Shown: one piece after another, positions 52,978 to 62,115 of the stretch | How positions within the stretch are numbered: position 1 is the first letter of the stretch | Layout: every line of letters begins with the position of its first letter | Assembly: GCF_002288525.1 (NCBI RefSeq) | Contig: NZ_CP023068.1 | Coordinates: 930,001 to 994,000, forward strand | DNA from: Sinorhizobium sojae CCBAU 05684 | Lineage (GTDB): Bacteria > Pseudomonadota > Alphaproteobacteria > Rhizobiales > Rhizobiaceae | Direction: 5' to 3' | DNA length: 64,000 nucleotides | Notes under the pieces: generated by a model | Seen by the model: only the letters and a program-made list of their open reading frames with translations | Told to the model about the DNA's origin: nothing | The model's database searches: none | Program-made: the position numbers and the translations under genes

Positions 52978-54018
52978 TCATGCCATCGTCGTAAGCCCTA
53001 CTAGGCCGACAGCAAAAACGATCAGCACCAAGGCGCTGTCTGTGCCCATCCTCCAGATTGTCCTGTCGCGTCTCTCCAGCATTCCCGCCACGAAAATGCC
53101 GGTCATGACCACGGAAAGGCAAGCGGCTGTCATCTCGAAATCGCCAGCGGTGTTGAGCGCAGGCCCACCACGAAAGAACAGGTCGACAATGAAGATGATC
53201 TGAATGTTGAAGAGGTTTGTGCCAAAGATATCACCGATCGCAAGCTGATAACGGCGCCGTTTCAGCGCTGCAATAACTGTGCTCAGTTCGGGAAGGGATG
53301 TACAGAAGCCGACCAGGACGAAACCCACGATCGAGCTGCCCAGACCGGATTTCTCGGCAATTGCATCCCCGGAGAGGGCCAGGATCGCTCCACCGAACAG
53401 GATCGCTGCTCCTGCAAGCAACGTCAAAGCGCCAAGTTGCAGATTGCTGTCGTTCCGGACGGCGCGCTCTGCCGGTTCGATTTTGGGCGGGTTCACGGCT
53501 TCCCAGTTGCTACGGCCTTCGAAACGGTTGGAAATGCGCAATGCCTGCCAGCAACCAAGGGCAAGGACGAGCGAGAACACGCCCGTTCCGAGTATGGGAA
53601 CAGCAGTATCCCCCACGGCGATGGCAATCGCGACCGCCGCCATCAGAATCATGCCAAGGACGCCCTGCATCAGCGGCGCGGGTCTATAAGTCTGGTGTGT
53701 CAGCGATTCTTTGCCATAGATGGTGTCGCCTATCGCCAGCAGCAGAATATTGATCGACGAGGTGCCGAGCAGATCGTTGATCGAGAGCAGCGGATTACCA
53801 GCTATTGAAGCCGAACTCGCCGTCGCCAGTTCGGGCAGCGACGTGATACCGCCGAGCAACAGCATTCCGGCAAATGCCTGGCCGAGCTTCAAGCGCTCTG
53901 CGATCTCGTCGACTAGGCCGACCAGCCTGGTGCCGGCATACCAGACAAGAGCGCCGGCCACGCCCATTGCCATAAACAGAGCGGCGATGGATTGTTCAGC
54001 AAGGTCGATAGCCATCAA
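52978..54018 (-). CDS. Calcium/cation:sodium antiporter of the CaCA family (YrbG-like)
   Basis: 346 residues with two homologous halves. The alpha-repeat motifs are GGITSLPELATA followed by NDLLGTSSINILL in the first half and GFCTSLPELSTV followed by GDIFGTNLFNIQI in the second. Both conserved Glu residues are present, so exchange activity is likely. ATG 54018 and 54015 are both possible. It converges on the Mrp-like operon and has its own EcfG-type promoter about 110 bp upstream. Confidence 0.5.
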   Translation of the reverse strand: MMAIDLAEQSIAALFMAMGVAGALVWYAGTRLVGLVDEIAERLKLGQAFAGMLLLGGITSLPELATASSASIAGNPLLSINDLLGTSSINILLLAIGDTIYGKESLTHQTYRPAPLMQGVLGMILMAAVAIAIAVGDTAVPILGTGVFSLVLALGCWQALRISNRFEGRSNWEAVNPPKIEPAERAVRNDSNLQLGALTLLAGAAILFGGAILALSGDAIAEKSGLGSSIVGFVLVGFCTSLPELSTVIAALKRRRYQLAIGDIFGTNLFNIQIIFIVDLFFRGGPALNTAGDFEMTAACLSVVMTGIFVAGMLERRDRTIWRMGTDSALVLIVFAVGLVGLTTMA

Positions 54019-54130
54019 CTGGACTCGTCAGCGTCGATTTTCGTGGGCGGTCATCGAGCAATCAGTCCAATGTAGCAGTGACCTGCATCGGACCTGCTCG
54101 CCTTGGAAACGGCGGTGCCATCTTCGCTAC

Positions 54131-54155
54131 AACCAGGACAGTGCAACTGGGTTCC
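54131..54155 (-). promoter_or_regulatory. EcfG/RpoE2-type promoter of the CaCA antiporter
   Basis: Minus strand: GGAAC (54155-54151), 16 bases, GGTT (54134-54131). Correctly oriented toward the gene starting at 54018. Confidence 0.5.
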
Positions 54156-54282
54156 GTTTGGAATAACCTGAATCTCTCAAAGTAAGAGGCGCATCGAGCC
54201 CGCGAACTGAGAAGCTGCTTTCGCCACAAAGGCTTACCAGACTCTCCAAAGAGCAAAACACACTGTATCTCCGAGCAGCTCT

Positions 54283-54450
54283 AATTTGAAGGCCTCGACG
54301 GCCACAGAGTGGTGCTGGTCTCGACGGCGGCGCGATCGGACTGTGATCGGGCAGCCGCATTGCGGCGGTTTCGCTCGGCTACGAGGACGTCCCGACGACC
54401 ACGACACGCTGCGCCATGATCCGGCGCTCGCGCTTTTGCCTGAGCGGCTG
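54283..54450 (+). pseudogene. IS1380-family transposase fragment
   Basis: Pieces in different frames read VVLVS, then SLGYEDV, then DDHDTLRHDPALALL. In IS1380 transposases the same order is found near the N-terminus (LGYEDLNDHD...RHDPLLALL). Frameshifts and the absence of the rest of the gene show a degraded fragment. The rest of the gap 54019-54480 holds the antiporter promoter and nothing else recognised. Confidence 0.5.
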
Positions 54451-54471
54451 AGGCCGAAGCGGAAGCGACGA

Positions 54472-54509
54472 ATAAAAATCGCCCGGCTCTTGAGGACATA
54501 GGGCCGGGA
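54472..54509 (-). terminator. Rho-independent terminator of the chemoreceptor gene
   Basis: On the minus strand CCCGGC (54508-54503) pairs with GCCGGG (54487-54482) and is followed by CGATTTTTATT. It lies 25 bp after the chemoreceptor stop. Confidence 0.5.
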
Positions 54510-54533
54510 GATGTTTTTATGTGAGATCTTTTC

Positions 54534-56960
54534 TCAGAACTCCTCCCATTCCGAGGCGACCGCTGCGGCGGCTGCGCCGCGGCCGCCGAAGGCGCCGGCG
54601 AGCTTGCGGGAAAGTGCGCGGGCGGGCGAGGCGACCGGACGGCTGTCCGGAGCGGCCGCCCGCGGCGCGGCGCCGGCTTCGATCCTGAAGCGGGCGATCA
54701 GCCGGGCGAGGTTGGCCGCCTCGTCGGCGAGCCGGTTGGTCGCCGCCGTCGATTCCTCCACCATCGCCGCATTCTGCTGCGTCGTCTGGTCCATCTGGTT
54801 GACCGCGGTCGAGACCTCCGAAAGCCCCGTCGACTGCTCCTTCGCGGCGGTGGCGATCGAATGCACATGCTCGTTGATCTTGACCACATGGCCCTGGATC
54901 AGGGCGAGCGCCTCGCCGGTCGCCGTCACCAGCTTCACCCCGGCATGGACCTCGTCGCCCGAGCGCGAGATCAACGCCTTGATGTCCTTGGCGGCATTGG
55001 CCGAGCGCTGGGCCAGTTCGCGCACCTCCTGGGCGACGACGGCAAAGCCCTTGCCGGCGTCCCCGGCGCGCGCCGCCTCGACCCCGGCATTGAGCGCCAG
55101 GAGGTTGGTCTGGAAGGCGATCTCGTCGATGACGTTGATGATCTGGCCGATCTCGCCGGAGGCCTGCTCGATGCGGCCCATGGCCGAGACCGCATCCTTG
55201 ACGACGGCGCTCGACTGCTCGGTCGAACGCCGCGCCTCGTCGACCATGTGGCTGGCTTCCGTCGCCCGCTCGGTCGAGCTTTTGACCGCCGCGGTGATCT
55301 CTTCCAGCGCCGAGGAGGTCTCCTCCAGCGAGGCGGCCTGCTGCTCGGTGCGCTTGGAAAGGTCGCCGGAGGCCACGCGCATCTCGCCGGCCCCGCCATT
55401 GATCGTGTCGATCGCCGCGCGCACCTCGCGAAGCACGCTGCGCAGGTTCGCCATCGTCTGGTTGACGTTCGACTGAAGTTCGCCGAAGGCGCCCTGGAAC
55501 TCGCCGCGCATGGTTTCGGTGAGGTCGCCCTCCGCCAGCGCCGAGATCACCCGCCGGGTTTCCGCGACGCCGCGGTCGACGGAGGTCACCAGTTCGTTCA
55601 CCTGGGCGGCGAAGCGGTTGAGGTCGGCATTGTCGTAATCCTTGGTGATGCGCCGGGTGAAGTCGCCGGCGACGGCGGCCTGGACGACCTGGCCGATGTT
55701 CGACTGCAGGTCGGCGCTCTTTGCCTGAAGAGCCGCTTCCTGGGTGTTGAGTTCGCGCACCCTGATGCCGTTCTGCTTGAACACCTCGACGGCGCGGGCC
55801 ATCTCGCCGATCTCGTTCGTCCGGTCGGCGAAGGGGATTGCAACCGAGAGGTCGCCATCGGCGAGCGTGCGCATGACGTCGGTAATCTGCCCAACAGGTC
55901 GAAGCACGCCGCCGAGAACGACGCGAAACGCCAGCCCAGCCAGGGCGAGACCGAAAAGCAGCACAGCGCCGTTCACGATCATCGCCATTCGTGCACTGCC
56001 GGCGGAGGCATTGGTCACGTGGTCAGATGCGCCGCCGGTGCTGCCGGCCAGTGCCAGCAGCGTATCGATCGCGCGCGTCGCCTCGGCAATCCAGGCGTGG
56101 GCGTCAAGTGGATAGGGTGTACCGGTAATGCCTGCCTGGTAGACCGATTTGCGGGTCGTCTCGAAACTGCCAAAGAATGTCTGCTTGACGGCTGCCGCCG
56201 CCACTGTCACGCCATGATCGACATTCTTCCGGGCTAAATAGGCATCGACCGTCAGCCACGATTGCTCCACACGGCCGCGATAGGTGGCGAGCGTCTGCAG
56301 TGTTTGGCTGTCGAGGGCCGCGCCGCTTGAGATTGCACTCCCGACGAGCGCGCGTTCACGTCCGGCATATTCGCTCATGGTCCAGACCGCGCCTTTGACA
56401 TCCTGGATCTGGCTGATGTTGGTTTCGATGGTATCGGGCTGAAACTGTGCAGCGATACGGAGTGCTTGAGACGCCATGACGAGAGACGTCATCGCCGGCA
56501 CCCATTGTTTCGAGACCGCGCGGTCCCGGTCTGCCAGGGGCTTTTCGAGTTCGGCGTCCGCCCGGCGGCGGATCGCAATGACCTTGTCCATTGCCGCCTC
56601 GACATTGGCAATTGTCGCGTCGCTCGCCTCGAAAGCAGCGTCCTCGGCGATCCTCCGTAGCGCGTTCTCCAAAGCGGCATCGGCCTTCTCCCGCCGTTCG
56701 AGGACCGCCTTTCTGGTCGTTGCCGGCGCTGCATGGGCAGCGGCCAGGGCAGCATTGGTGATGCCGCGTTCGACGGCCCAGTCGCCGGCCGCCGACAGCA
56801 GCAGGTTCGACGTCTTGTTGCTGGCGCTGACCAGCCCTGCATCCGCGAATCTGCTCCATGCATGGGAGAATTCGCGGCCGGCCAATATTATGGCCAGCAG
56901 GCATAGCAGCGAAACGATGGTGAGCAGGCTGGCCCGGATTGAGTCTGACAGGCGCTTCAT
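54534..56960 (-). CDS. Methyl-accepting chemotaxis protein
   Basis: 808 residues from ATG 56960. TM1 is about residues 8-28 ([18 protein letters not shown]) and a long periplasmic helical sensor domain runs to about 315. TM2 ([20 protein letters not shown]) is followed by two HAMP-like segments and the signalling domain. The hairpin tip reads [20 protein letters not shown] followed by [20 protein letters not shown]. The protein ends in EWEEF, which fits the x-W-x-x-F pentapeptide tether for CheR/CheB. The ligand is unknown. The long upstream frame to 57089 is not needed. Confidence 0.5.
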   Translation of the reverse strand: MKRLSDSIRASLLTIVSLLCLLAIILAGREFSHAWSRFADAGLVSASNKTSNLLLSAAGDWAVERGITNAALAAAHAAPATTRKAVLERREKADAALENALRRIAEDAAFEASDATIANVEAAMDKVIAIRRRADAELEKPLADRDRAVSKQWVPAMTSLVMASQALRIAAQFQPDTIETNISQIQDVKGAVWTMSEYAGRERALVGSAISSGAALDSQTLQTLATYRGRVEQSWLTVDAYLARKNVDHGVTVAAAAVKQTFFGSFETTRKSVYQAGITGTPYPLDAHAWIAEATRAIDTLLALAGSTGGASDHVTNASAGSARMAMIVNGAVLLFGLALAGLAFRVVLGGVLRPVGQITDVMRTLADGDLSVAIPFADRTNEIGEMARAVEVFKQNGIRVRELNTQEAALQAKSADLQSNIGQVVQAAVAGDFTRRITKDYDNADLNRFAAQVNELVTSVDRGVAETRRVISALAEGDLTETMRGEFQGAFGELQSNVNQTMANLRSVLREVRAAIDTINGGAGEMRVASGDLSKRTEQQAASLEETSSALEEITAAVKSSTERATEASHMVDEARRSTEQSSAVVKDAVSAMGRIEQASGEIGQIINVIDEIAFQTNLLALNAGVEAARAGDAGKGFAVVAQEVRELAQRSANAAKDIKALISRSGDEVHAGVKLVTATGEALALIQGHVVKINEHVHSIATAAKEQSTGLSEVSTAVNQMDQTTQQNAAMVEESTAATNRLADEAANLARLIARFRIEAGAAPRAAAPDSRPVASPARALSRKLAGAFGGRGAAAAAVASEWEEF

Positions 56961-57363
56961 CAGATTACCCACGATTGATCGGCGCCTAAGGCGAAGGGCA
57001 AGGGCATTTAATGGTTTCTCCTGAGCGGTGGCGCACAGGAAATCGTGATGCTTCCTGTGAAAGAGAAGGATGGCGCCCGGCGCAGTCATTCCGTCGGGAA
57101 GTTGGCGCTACCAGAGTTGTGGAACGCCTGGTTCGATGGAGTACCACGCGAAAATCGACGAGGTTGTTTTTGTTCTCCGCTGCAAGTCATACAGGAGAAA
57201 CTCTTTAGAAAATCTGAATATTGCAACCTATGGATTGCGTTCCGACGAATTGATAACCGTCAAGTTCGCGCGCAGATTGCGATGAGGCTGCTGATCCATT
57301 CAGCGGGCGTATAGATACGGGATTGCAGCGTCGCAACTCGCCCCCGGGGCCGGGCGGCATAGC
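56961..57363. other. Intergenic region upstream of the chemoreceptor
   Basis: A 49-codon plus-strand frame (EYHAKIDEVVFVLRCKSYRR and on, from about 57136) is present but without family or ribosome-site support. The strip 57150-57260 is AT-rich. No clear promoter recognised. Confidence 0.5.
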
Positions 57364-57975
57364 TCACCTGGTAAAGATGGTGATCGAACCGGGCGAGTTG
57401 ATCCTCGCCGCAACGACATTCTCAACCGATAGCCCTTGACGACTCAACGCCTGCGACAGGGTCGGGTACGCGGCAATCGCCTGGCGTAAGCTTTTCGTGT
57501 CCTCCTGATGTTCCTTCAGCGAGGCGTCGAGGGTCGGGGCATCGTCACTGCGGAGGAGCTTGGAGACGTCGTGTACCTGTACGTCGGGTGCCGACAGCGT
57601 TCCAAGCTTGTTCACCGTGGCAGCCGTCTCTTCAAGGGCAGTCACGAGGTCCCGCACGGTAACGTCTTCCGGGGCCGCGGTCCCTTTGGCGTTTGGGCCA
57701 TGCTGTTGGGGAGGCAACTCATCCGGTCGGATCACTGGCGTCCGCCCGACATCAGGGGCCGGTTCGACCAGTTCCGGGTCCCCCACCCTGGGCGGTTTCA
57801 GAACGCCGTTACACTCCTCAAGCTTCCGCGCGAGCGCCTGGGGGTCGTCATCGATACCCGGCGCGGCACGGCAGCGCTCTGCCTGCGCGGCAGGCCCCGG
57901 ATCTTTCGAAAGTCCTGGCGCGGATGTAAATGCGCCTATTGCCAGCACACAGGTCGCAACCCATCTCCATCTCAT
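57364..57975 (-). CDS. Exported hypothetical protein
   Basis: 203 residues with a signal peptide (MRWRWVATCVLAIGAFTSAP, then GLSKDPG). The mature part begins with a Cys-containing, Pro-rich region (ERCRAAPGIDDDPQALARKL, EECNGVLKPPRVGDPELVEP) and then a helical part (VRDLVTALEETAATVNKLGT). The two cysteines at about 35 and 55 could form a disulfide. I recognise no family. It sits in the cluster of stress-type genes but I find no EcfG-type promoter directly upstream. Confidence 0.5.
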   Translation of the reverse strand: MRWRWVATCVLAIGAFTSAPGLSKDPGPAAQAERCRAAPGIDDDPQALARKLEECNGVLKPPRVGDPELVEPAPDVGRTPVIRPDELPPQQHGPNAKGTAAPEDVTVRDLVTALEETAATVNKLGTLSAPDVQVHDVSKLLRSDDAPTLDASLKEHQEDTKSLRQAIAAYPTLSQALSRQGLSVENVVAARINSPGSITIFTR

Positions 57976-58059
57976 CTCGGCGCTCCTCCGCCCTAGGCGC
58001 CCTCAACGGCGCCGGGCAACATTTCAGTTCGTCCGCAGGCGCACTTTTCGCAGCGGTCG

Positions 58060-58233
58060 CTAGTTTCGTCCGTCATTCGACCGGGCCTTGTCCCCTTTTT
58101 TCCTGACAGTGGTGGACGTTTTGGCGTCCGGTTCCTGGCCGTAATAAGTACCGCCCAAGTGACCGCCGCCGCTCGTGTTCTTCGCCTGTTTTCGCGCTTT
58201 CTTCTGCGCTTGCTCGACATTGCTCTTCGCCAT
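58060..58233 (-). CDS. Small basic hypothetical protein
   Basis: 57 residues: MAKSNVEQAQKKARKQAKNT, SGGGHLGGTYYGQEPDAKTS, then TTVRKKGDKARSNDGRN. Very hydrophilic, Lys-rich and probably disordered. ATG 58233 has GGGAGACCAAGGAG before it; an 18-codon longer start at 58287 would lie in the promoter. Transcribed from an EcfG-type promoter divergent from the next gene, so a stress-induced small protein is inferred. Confidence 0.5.
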   Translation of the reverse strand: MAKSNVEQAQKKARKQAKNTSGGGHLGGTYYGQEPDAKTSTTVRKKGDKARSNDGRN

Positions 58234-58270
58234 CTCCTTGGTCTCCCTGACCTGTTGGCGTTGCGCCCTT

Positions 58271-58295
58271 AACCAACACCAGAGCATTCTGTTCC
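58271..58295 (-). promoter_or_regulatory. EcfG/RpoE2-type promoter of the small basic protein gene
   Basis: Minus strand: GGAAC (58295-58291), 16 bases, GGTT (58274-58271), 38 bp before the ATG at 58233. Confidence 0.5.
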
Positions 58296-58327
58296 TTCGC
58301 CCCGAGCGATCGCCCTCGGTCGAGACC

Positions 58328-58353
58328 GGAACCTATTGACCACTGAGTTCGTT
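58328..58353 (+). promoter_or_regulatory. EcfG/RpoE2-type promoter of the hydrophilic protein and PRC-barrel genes
   Basis: GGAAC (58328-58332), 17 bases, CGTT (58350-58353), an exact consensus match, 26 bp before the ATG at 58380. It lies back to back with the minus-strand promoter at 58271-58295. Confidence 0.5.
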
Positions 58354-58379
58354 AGCGTTTTTGAGAGTGGGAGTTGACA

Positions 58380-58691
58380 ATGCCGCGCCAAGGAAAAACA
58401 CAAGATCACCAGCCGAACCTCACCCGAACGACAGGCACCGAGACGAGGCATGAGCGCCGGAAGGCGCGCCCCGATAGTCAGGACCTGACCGACCCGAAAG
58501 AGGTGTGGAAGGAATCCGAAACAACGCCGCAACCAAAGCCGCAACCTTCGTCAAAGACCGGCAGGAAACGCGTCGCAGACGCGGGCGATCTGCAGGACGG
58601 CGAGCCTTCGCCCTACGACACCGAGATGCAAGCGGATCACGTTGCCCGGCAGACGGCCCGGAATCGCCCTACGACGACGAAGAAGCGCTAA
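58380..58691 (+). CDS. Hydrophilic, probably disordered hypothetical protein
   Basis: 103 residues, almost no hydrophobic residues, rich in Lys, Arg, Thr, Gln and Pro (PRQGKTQDHQPNLTRTTGTE, SETTPQPKPQPSSKTGRKRV). Hydrophilin-like composition suits a desiccation or osmotic stress role, which is inference. GGGAG precedes ATG 58380. The following PRC-barrel gene starts 28 bp later, probably in the same transcript. Confidence 0.5.
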   Translation: MPRQGKTQDHQPNLTRTTGTETRHERRKARPDSQDLTDPKEVWKESETTPQPKPQPSSKTGRKRVADAGDLQDGEPSPYDTEMQADHVARQTARNRPTTTKKR

Positions 58692-58719
58692 GGCGTGGGC
58701 AATATCGAGGAGTGAGAAA

Positions 58720-59478
58720 ATGCTATGGAGCGCATCCGACATGACGGGCTGTGGCATTGATGCCACCGATGGTTCGATCGGTACGATCGGCGATCTTCTG
58801 TTCGACGATCAGAGCTGGAGCGTTCGTTGGTTCGTCGTAAAGACGGGCGTGGTGTTCACCGGGCGGCAGGTGCTCTTGCCGCCGTCGGCGATCCTCTCGT
58901 CAGATTCCATCGGCCGGCTGGTGTCGGTCAACGTGACGAAACAGCAAGTCAAGGACAGTCCTGAGATTGATTTCGATGCACCCGTCTCGCGTCAGCAGGA
59001 AAGCAGCGTCTACGACCACTATGGCTGGCATCCCTATTGGGGGCCGCATACCTATTTCGCGCCCGGCGCCAGGGCTCCGGTCGTGCCTTCGCCGCCACCC
59101 GATTACGAGGACGAACGGGCGGTCTCCGACTCGCGAGAAGAAGGCGATCCCCATCTGCGTTCCGCAAACGAAGTCACCGGTTATTACGTGCACGCCATCG
59201 ATGGCGACATCGGTCATGTGGAGGACCTGGTCGTCGACACAGATGCCTGGGCCATCCGCTACATCGCCGTGGATACGGTGAATTGGTGGCCGGGCAAGAA
59301 GGTATTGATTTCGCCGACATCCTTCACCGACGTGATATGGGCGACCCAAACCGTGAACGTCAATCTCACGCGCGACCAGATACGCAATGCGCCGGAGTAT
59401 CTCCCGGGTGAATCGATCGATCGCGCCTATGAAACGCGCTATCACGACTATTACGGCTACCCGTACTATTGGAAATGA
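58720..59478 (+). CDS. PRC-barrel protein with two PRC domains
   Basis: 252 residues. Residues about 8-80 (GIDATDGSIGTIGDLLFDDQ, SWSVRWFVVKTG, GRQVLLPPSAI) and about 150-225 (GYYVHAIDGDIGHVEDLVVD, WAIRYIAVDTVNWWPGKKVL) are two PRC beta-barrels. The linker is rich in Tyr, His, Trp and Pro. A Tyr-rich tail follows (YETRYHDYYGYPYYWK). No signal peptide. Such proteins are common in stress regulons of soil bacteria; the function is unknown. GAGGAGTGAG precedes the ATG. Confidence 0.5.
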   Translation: MLWSASDMTGCGIDATDGSIGTIGDLLFDDQSWSVRWFVVKTGVVFTGRQVLLPPSAILSSDSIGRLVSVNVTKQQVKDSPEIDFDAPVSRQQESSVYDHYGWHPYWGPHTYFAPGARAPVVPSPPPDYEDERAVSDSREEGDPHLRSANEVTGYYVHAIDGDIGHVEDLVVDTDAWAIRYIAVDTVNWWPGKKVLISPTSFTDVIWATQTVNVNLTRDQIRNAPEYLPGESIDRAYETRYHDYYGYPYYWK

Positions 59479-59540
59479 TGGAAGGCCGATAGGTGCAGCC
59501 TTCAGTCTGCCCGAACCCGCGCCGCTGCCCGAACCCCGCG

Positions 59541-60041
59541 CTACCGGGGGCAGCGTATCAGCACCTGCTCCTCTGCCGAATCCGACAGCTGGATGCGCAT
59601 CCGCTCCGGGGTTTCACGCCGTAGCAGGAACTCGTATTCCGATCGTCCATCATCGGAAACGCAAAGCGCCGTAAGTTCACCGCCGCCTTCGTTTTTCCTG
59701 ACGTCTCGCACGCTGCAGGTGTTGCCCTTCCACCTGAGAAGCGTGTCGGTGAGGAGGGTTGAAACGGGCGGGGACGCAGGGTTGGTCACCGGACACTGCG
59801 CGGCGTCCTCCACCCATCTCCCGTGGATTTGCACGAAGCTTTCATCACCCGGCTGAATCTCGGAGGGCAATGGATCAGGCTTTGGAGGTCTGTCGGTAAT
59901 TCTGAAGGAGGGCGGCGGCTCTCTCTTTGGGACCTGTGCTGAGGACACCTCGGCCAGGAACGAGCATGCGATCGCGGCCGCCAGGCAGTAATGGGGGAAC
60001 GATTTTCGGCCGCTGCTTCCCTTTAAATGGTATTTCGGCAT
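59541..60041 (-). CDS. Exported hypothetical protein
   Basis: 166 residues with signal peptide (FPHYCLAAAIACSFLAEVSS A). The mature part is a small beta-rich domain with two cysteines in the VEDAAQCPVTNPASP and GNTCSVRDV segments and one near ELTALCVSDDG. ATG 60041 is chosen so that the charged N-region precedes the hydrophobic core. It lies 27 bp after the AI-2E gene on the same strand and may share its transcript. No family recognised. Confidence 0.5.
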   Translation of the reverse strand: MPKYHLKGSSGRKSFPHYCLAAAIACSFLAEVSSAQVPKREPPPSFRITDRPPKPDPLPSEIQPGDESFVQIHGRWVEDAAQCPVTNPASPPVSTLLTDTLLRWKGNTCSVRDVRKNEGGGELTALCVSDDGRSEYEFLLRRETPERMRIQLSDSAEEQVLIRCPR

Positions 60042-60068
60042 GGGCCAACCTCCAAGTTTCAAGCAAAT

Positions 60069-61133
60069 TCAATTTCCCGCAGAGCTTTCGAGATCCGACT
60101 GCTCGGCCTGTGCTTCGGCACCAGATCGATCGCCGCCCTCTTGCAGCCACAGCGTTTTCACCAGGACAACGGACAGAACCGTGAGCGGGGCAGCAAGAAC
60201 GACTCCCATTGGACCAAAAACGATGCCGAAAGCGATGATCGCAAAGATGGCCAAAGCAGGAGCAAGATCGACCGCCTTGCGCTGGATCAGCGGAACGAGC
60301 AGCAGCCCCTCCGCCTGTTGGATGGCGAAATAAAGCGCGAGGACCAGGAGGGCCTTTGTGGGCCCCTCGACCAAGCCGAACGCAATCGCCGGTACCGCGC
60401 TGAGGACCGGACCGACATAGGGCACGAACTCGAGTACCCCGGCCAGAAATCCGAGCGCGACGGCCGAGGGGATGCCGAGCGCCAGCAGCCCCAGCGTCGT
60501 CACGAGGCCCACCGCGAGCATGGCGAGGACTTGCCCAAGCAGCCATACCCGTAGCGCGTCCGCGGCCGAGGTGATGGCCCTCCCGGCCTTGCGTCGCCAT
60601 GTATGCGGCAGCAGCTCGAGAAAGCCGTCACGATAGGTTCGAGGTCGGGCGGTCAAATATATTCCTCCAGCGACTACGAGGAGCGTCTGGACCAGCCCAG
60701 AATAAATGACGGTCGAGAGCCCGGAGATACCACTCAGCAGAGTGAAGTTCCGGAATACTCTGCGCGCCTGCTGTTCGAGCCATTCGAGTGGGTCTTCAAG
60801 ACCAAGCCAGTTCCCAACGGAGACGGCCAGTTCCGGAGCGCGCTCCGCAAGCTGCGTTATTTCGCCCGCGATCCGCGAACCTAGAAGGACAGTGAAGCCC
60901 GCTACGGCCGCAGCGATCACGAGCGTGGAGAAAAGCAGGGACAGCGTCCAGCCGGTCCCGAGCCAGTTCTGGACCAATTGCGTGAAGGCATTGAGGGCGA
61001 TCGCCAGCAGGACCGCGGCGAAGACAAGAAGGAGGAGATGCCGCAGCTCCCAAAATAGCAGGCCGGCGACAACCAGTGCCGCAGCGATCAGAACGAGGCG
61101 GACAGCGTCCGCGGGCCTAAGGTTCGCTGGCAT
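60069..61133 (-). CDS. AI-2E family transporter (PerM-like)
   Basis: 354 residues with about eight membrane segments. LGQVLAMLAVGLVTTLGLLA, LGFLAGVLEFVPYVGPVLSA and VLAAPLTVLSVVLVKTLWL are typical of the family. Members export signalling molecules or act as Na+/H+ antiporters in some species, so ion homeostasis is as plausible as signal export here. A strong terminator separates it from the PRC-barrel gene upstream. Confidence 0.5.
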   Translation of the reverse strand: MPANLRPADAVRLVLIAAALVVAGLLFWELRHLLLLVFAAVLLAIALNAFTQLVQNWLGTGWTLSLLFSTLVIAAAVAGFTVLLGSRIAGEITQLAERAPELAVSVGNWLGLEDPLEWLEQQARRVFRNFTLLSGISGLSTVIYSGLVQTLLVVAGGIYLTARPRTYRDGFLELLPHTWRRKAGRAITSAADALRVWLLGQVLAMLAVGLVTTLGLLALGIPSAVALGFLAGVLEFVPYVGPVLSAVPAIAFGLVEGPTKALLVLALYFAIQQAEGLLLVPLIQRKAVDLAPALAIFAIIAFGIVFGPMGVVLAAPLTVLSVVLVKTLWLQEGGDRSGAEAQAEQSDLESSAGN

Positions 61134-61155
61134 CCGAATTATCTGACTCGCTCAA

Positions 61156-61181
61156 CCGCAGCCGTCATGTGACGGCTGCGG
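61156..61181 (-). terminator. Perfect 12-bp hairpin between the PRC-barrel and AI-2E genes
   Basis: CCGCAGCCGTCA (61156-61167) and TGACGGCTGCGG (61170-61181) are exact complements separated by TG. A second 9-bp palindrome AACCGCTCA-C-TGAGCGGTT (61199-61217) overlaps the stop codon of the upstream gene. Together they probably end transcription of the PRC-barrel gene. Confidence 0.5.
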
Positions 61182-61204
61182 GCACTCCCGCTGCGTTGAA
61201 CCGC

Positions 61205-62053
61205 TCACTGAGCGGTTTGGGTATCGGTATCGGCCTCCGGCACGGGCTGCGTGCTAGAGGTTGTACCTGTATCCATTGTGCCCTTTCGCTGCATCTGGTT
61301 GTAGTCGAAGACCTGCAGCACGACGACGTCGTCAGGTCCGTAGGGCAGCGTGTAACGGGCCGGGTCGCGCCAGGCCGTCGCACCCGTGTACGGATAGGCG
61401 TAGTAGCCCCGACCGAATGCTCTCGTGTCGGCGACGACGGCTGCAAGCTTGCCGTCATTGACGATGATGTCGTTCAGATAACCATAGCGCGCCGCATTAT
61501 CGAGGAACGCCGTATCTCCGATGATGTCGGTCGCCTTGAACAGGTTGGGTCCAGTTGCTAGGTCGTCATCGACCGTCGAGACCTGCCCCGTTTCGCCTTC
61601 GCGGAGTACGCTCTCGTCTCCGGCTGCGGCGAACTCGTCGGCATTTTCCTCGGTCACCGGTACGGTGAAGCGGGCGGCATCCTCGGAGATCTGTACCTGA
61701 TCCCAAGGGATGCTGACATGCGTGTCGCCAATGTCCCAGAAACCGCCGACCTCCGCTATCAGCGCGACGGCATTGCCGTCTCTGTCGAAGACGATGTTCT
61801 CGATATCGCCAATCTCGTCGCCGTTCGCGCCGACGACAGTCGCCTCATCAAAGGCCTGATCGACGCTCCAGCCGGAAGTATAAAGCGGATCGTAACGCCA
61901 CTCGGACAAGACGATCACACCCTCAGGCTCCACCTGCGTCTGCGGCTGAGCCTGATCCTGTTGCGTTGGTTGGTCGGGTTGTGTTTGCTCTTGCGCATAG
62001 GCGGGTGCAACTATCAAAGCCAGGAGGCTTGCACTGCAGATTAGATTCCTCAT
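61205..62053 (-). CDS. Exported PRC-barrel protein
   Basis: 282 residues with a signal peptide (MRNLICSASLLALIVAPAYA) and a Gln/Pro-rich linker. A PRC barrel lies at about 65-140 (VVGANGDEIGDIENIVFDRD, VGGFWDIGDTHVSIPWDQVQ) and a second related segment at about 175-225 (ATDIIGDTAFLDNAARYGYL). The tail is Thr-rich. Periplasmic location is likely. ATG 62053 is selected by the signal peptide. An EcfG-type promoter lies about 65-90 bp upstream. Confidence 0.5.
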   Translation of the reverse strand: MRNLICSASLLALIVAPAYAQEQTQPDQPTQQDQAQPQTQVEPEGVIVLSEWRYDPLYTSGWSVDQAFDEATVVGANGDEIGDIENIVFDRDGNAVALIAEVGGFWDIGDTHVSIPWDQVQISEDAARFTVPVTEENADEFAAAGDESVLREGETGQVSTVDDDLATGPNLFKATDIIGDTAFLDNAARYGYLNDIIVNDGKLAAVVADTRAFGRGYYAYPYTGATAWRDPARYTLPYGPDDVVVLQVFDYNQMQRKGTMDTGTTSSTQPVPEADTDTQTAQ

Positions 62054-62115
62054 GTCGGATTCTCCCACTTGCCTGTTGGGCTGGTTTGCGGAGGCGACCG
62101 CCTCCGTCCCTGTCC

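Noticed and set aside
57070..57285. Small plus-strand frame upstream of the chemoreceptor
   Set aside because: No ribosome site, no family resemblance and unusual codon use for the region; left as unannotated intergenic DNA.
57990..58035. AACG...GTTCG upstream of the exported protein gene at 57975 as an EcfG-type promoter
   Set aside because: The -35 would be CGAAC instead of GGAAC and the spacing is 18 bases, so it fails the consensus.
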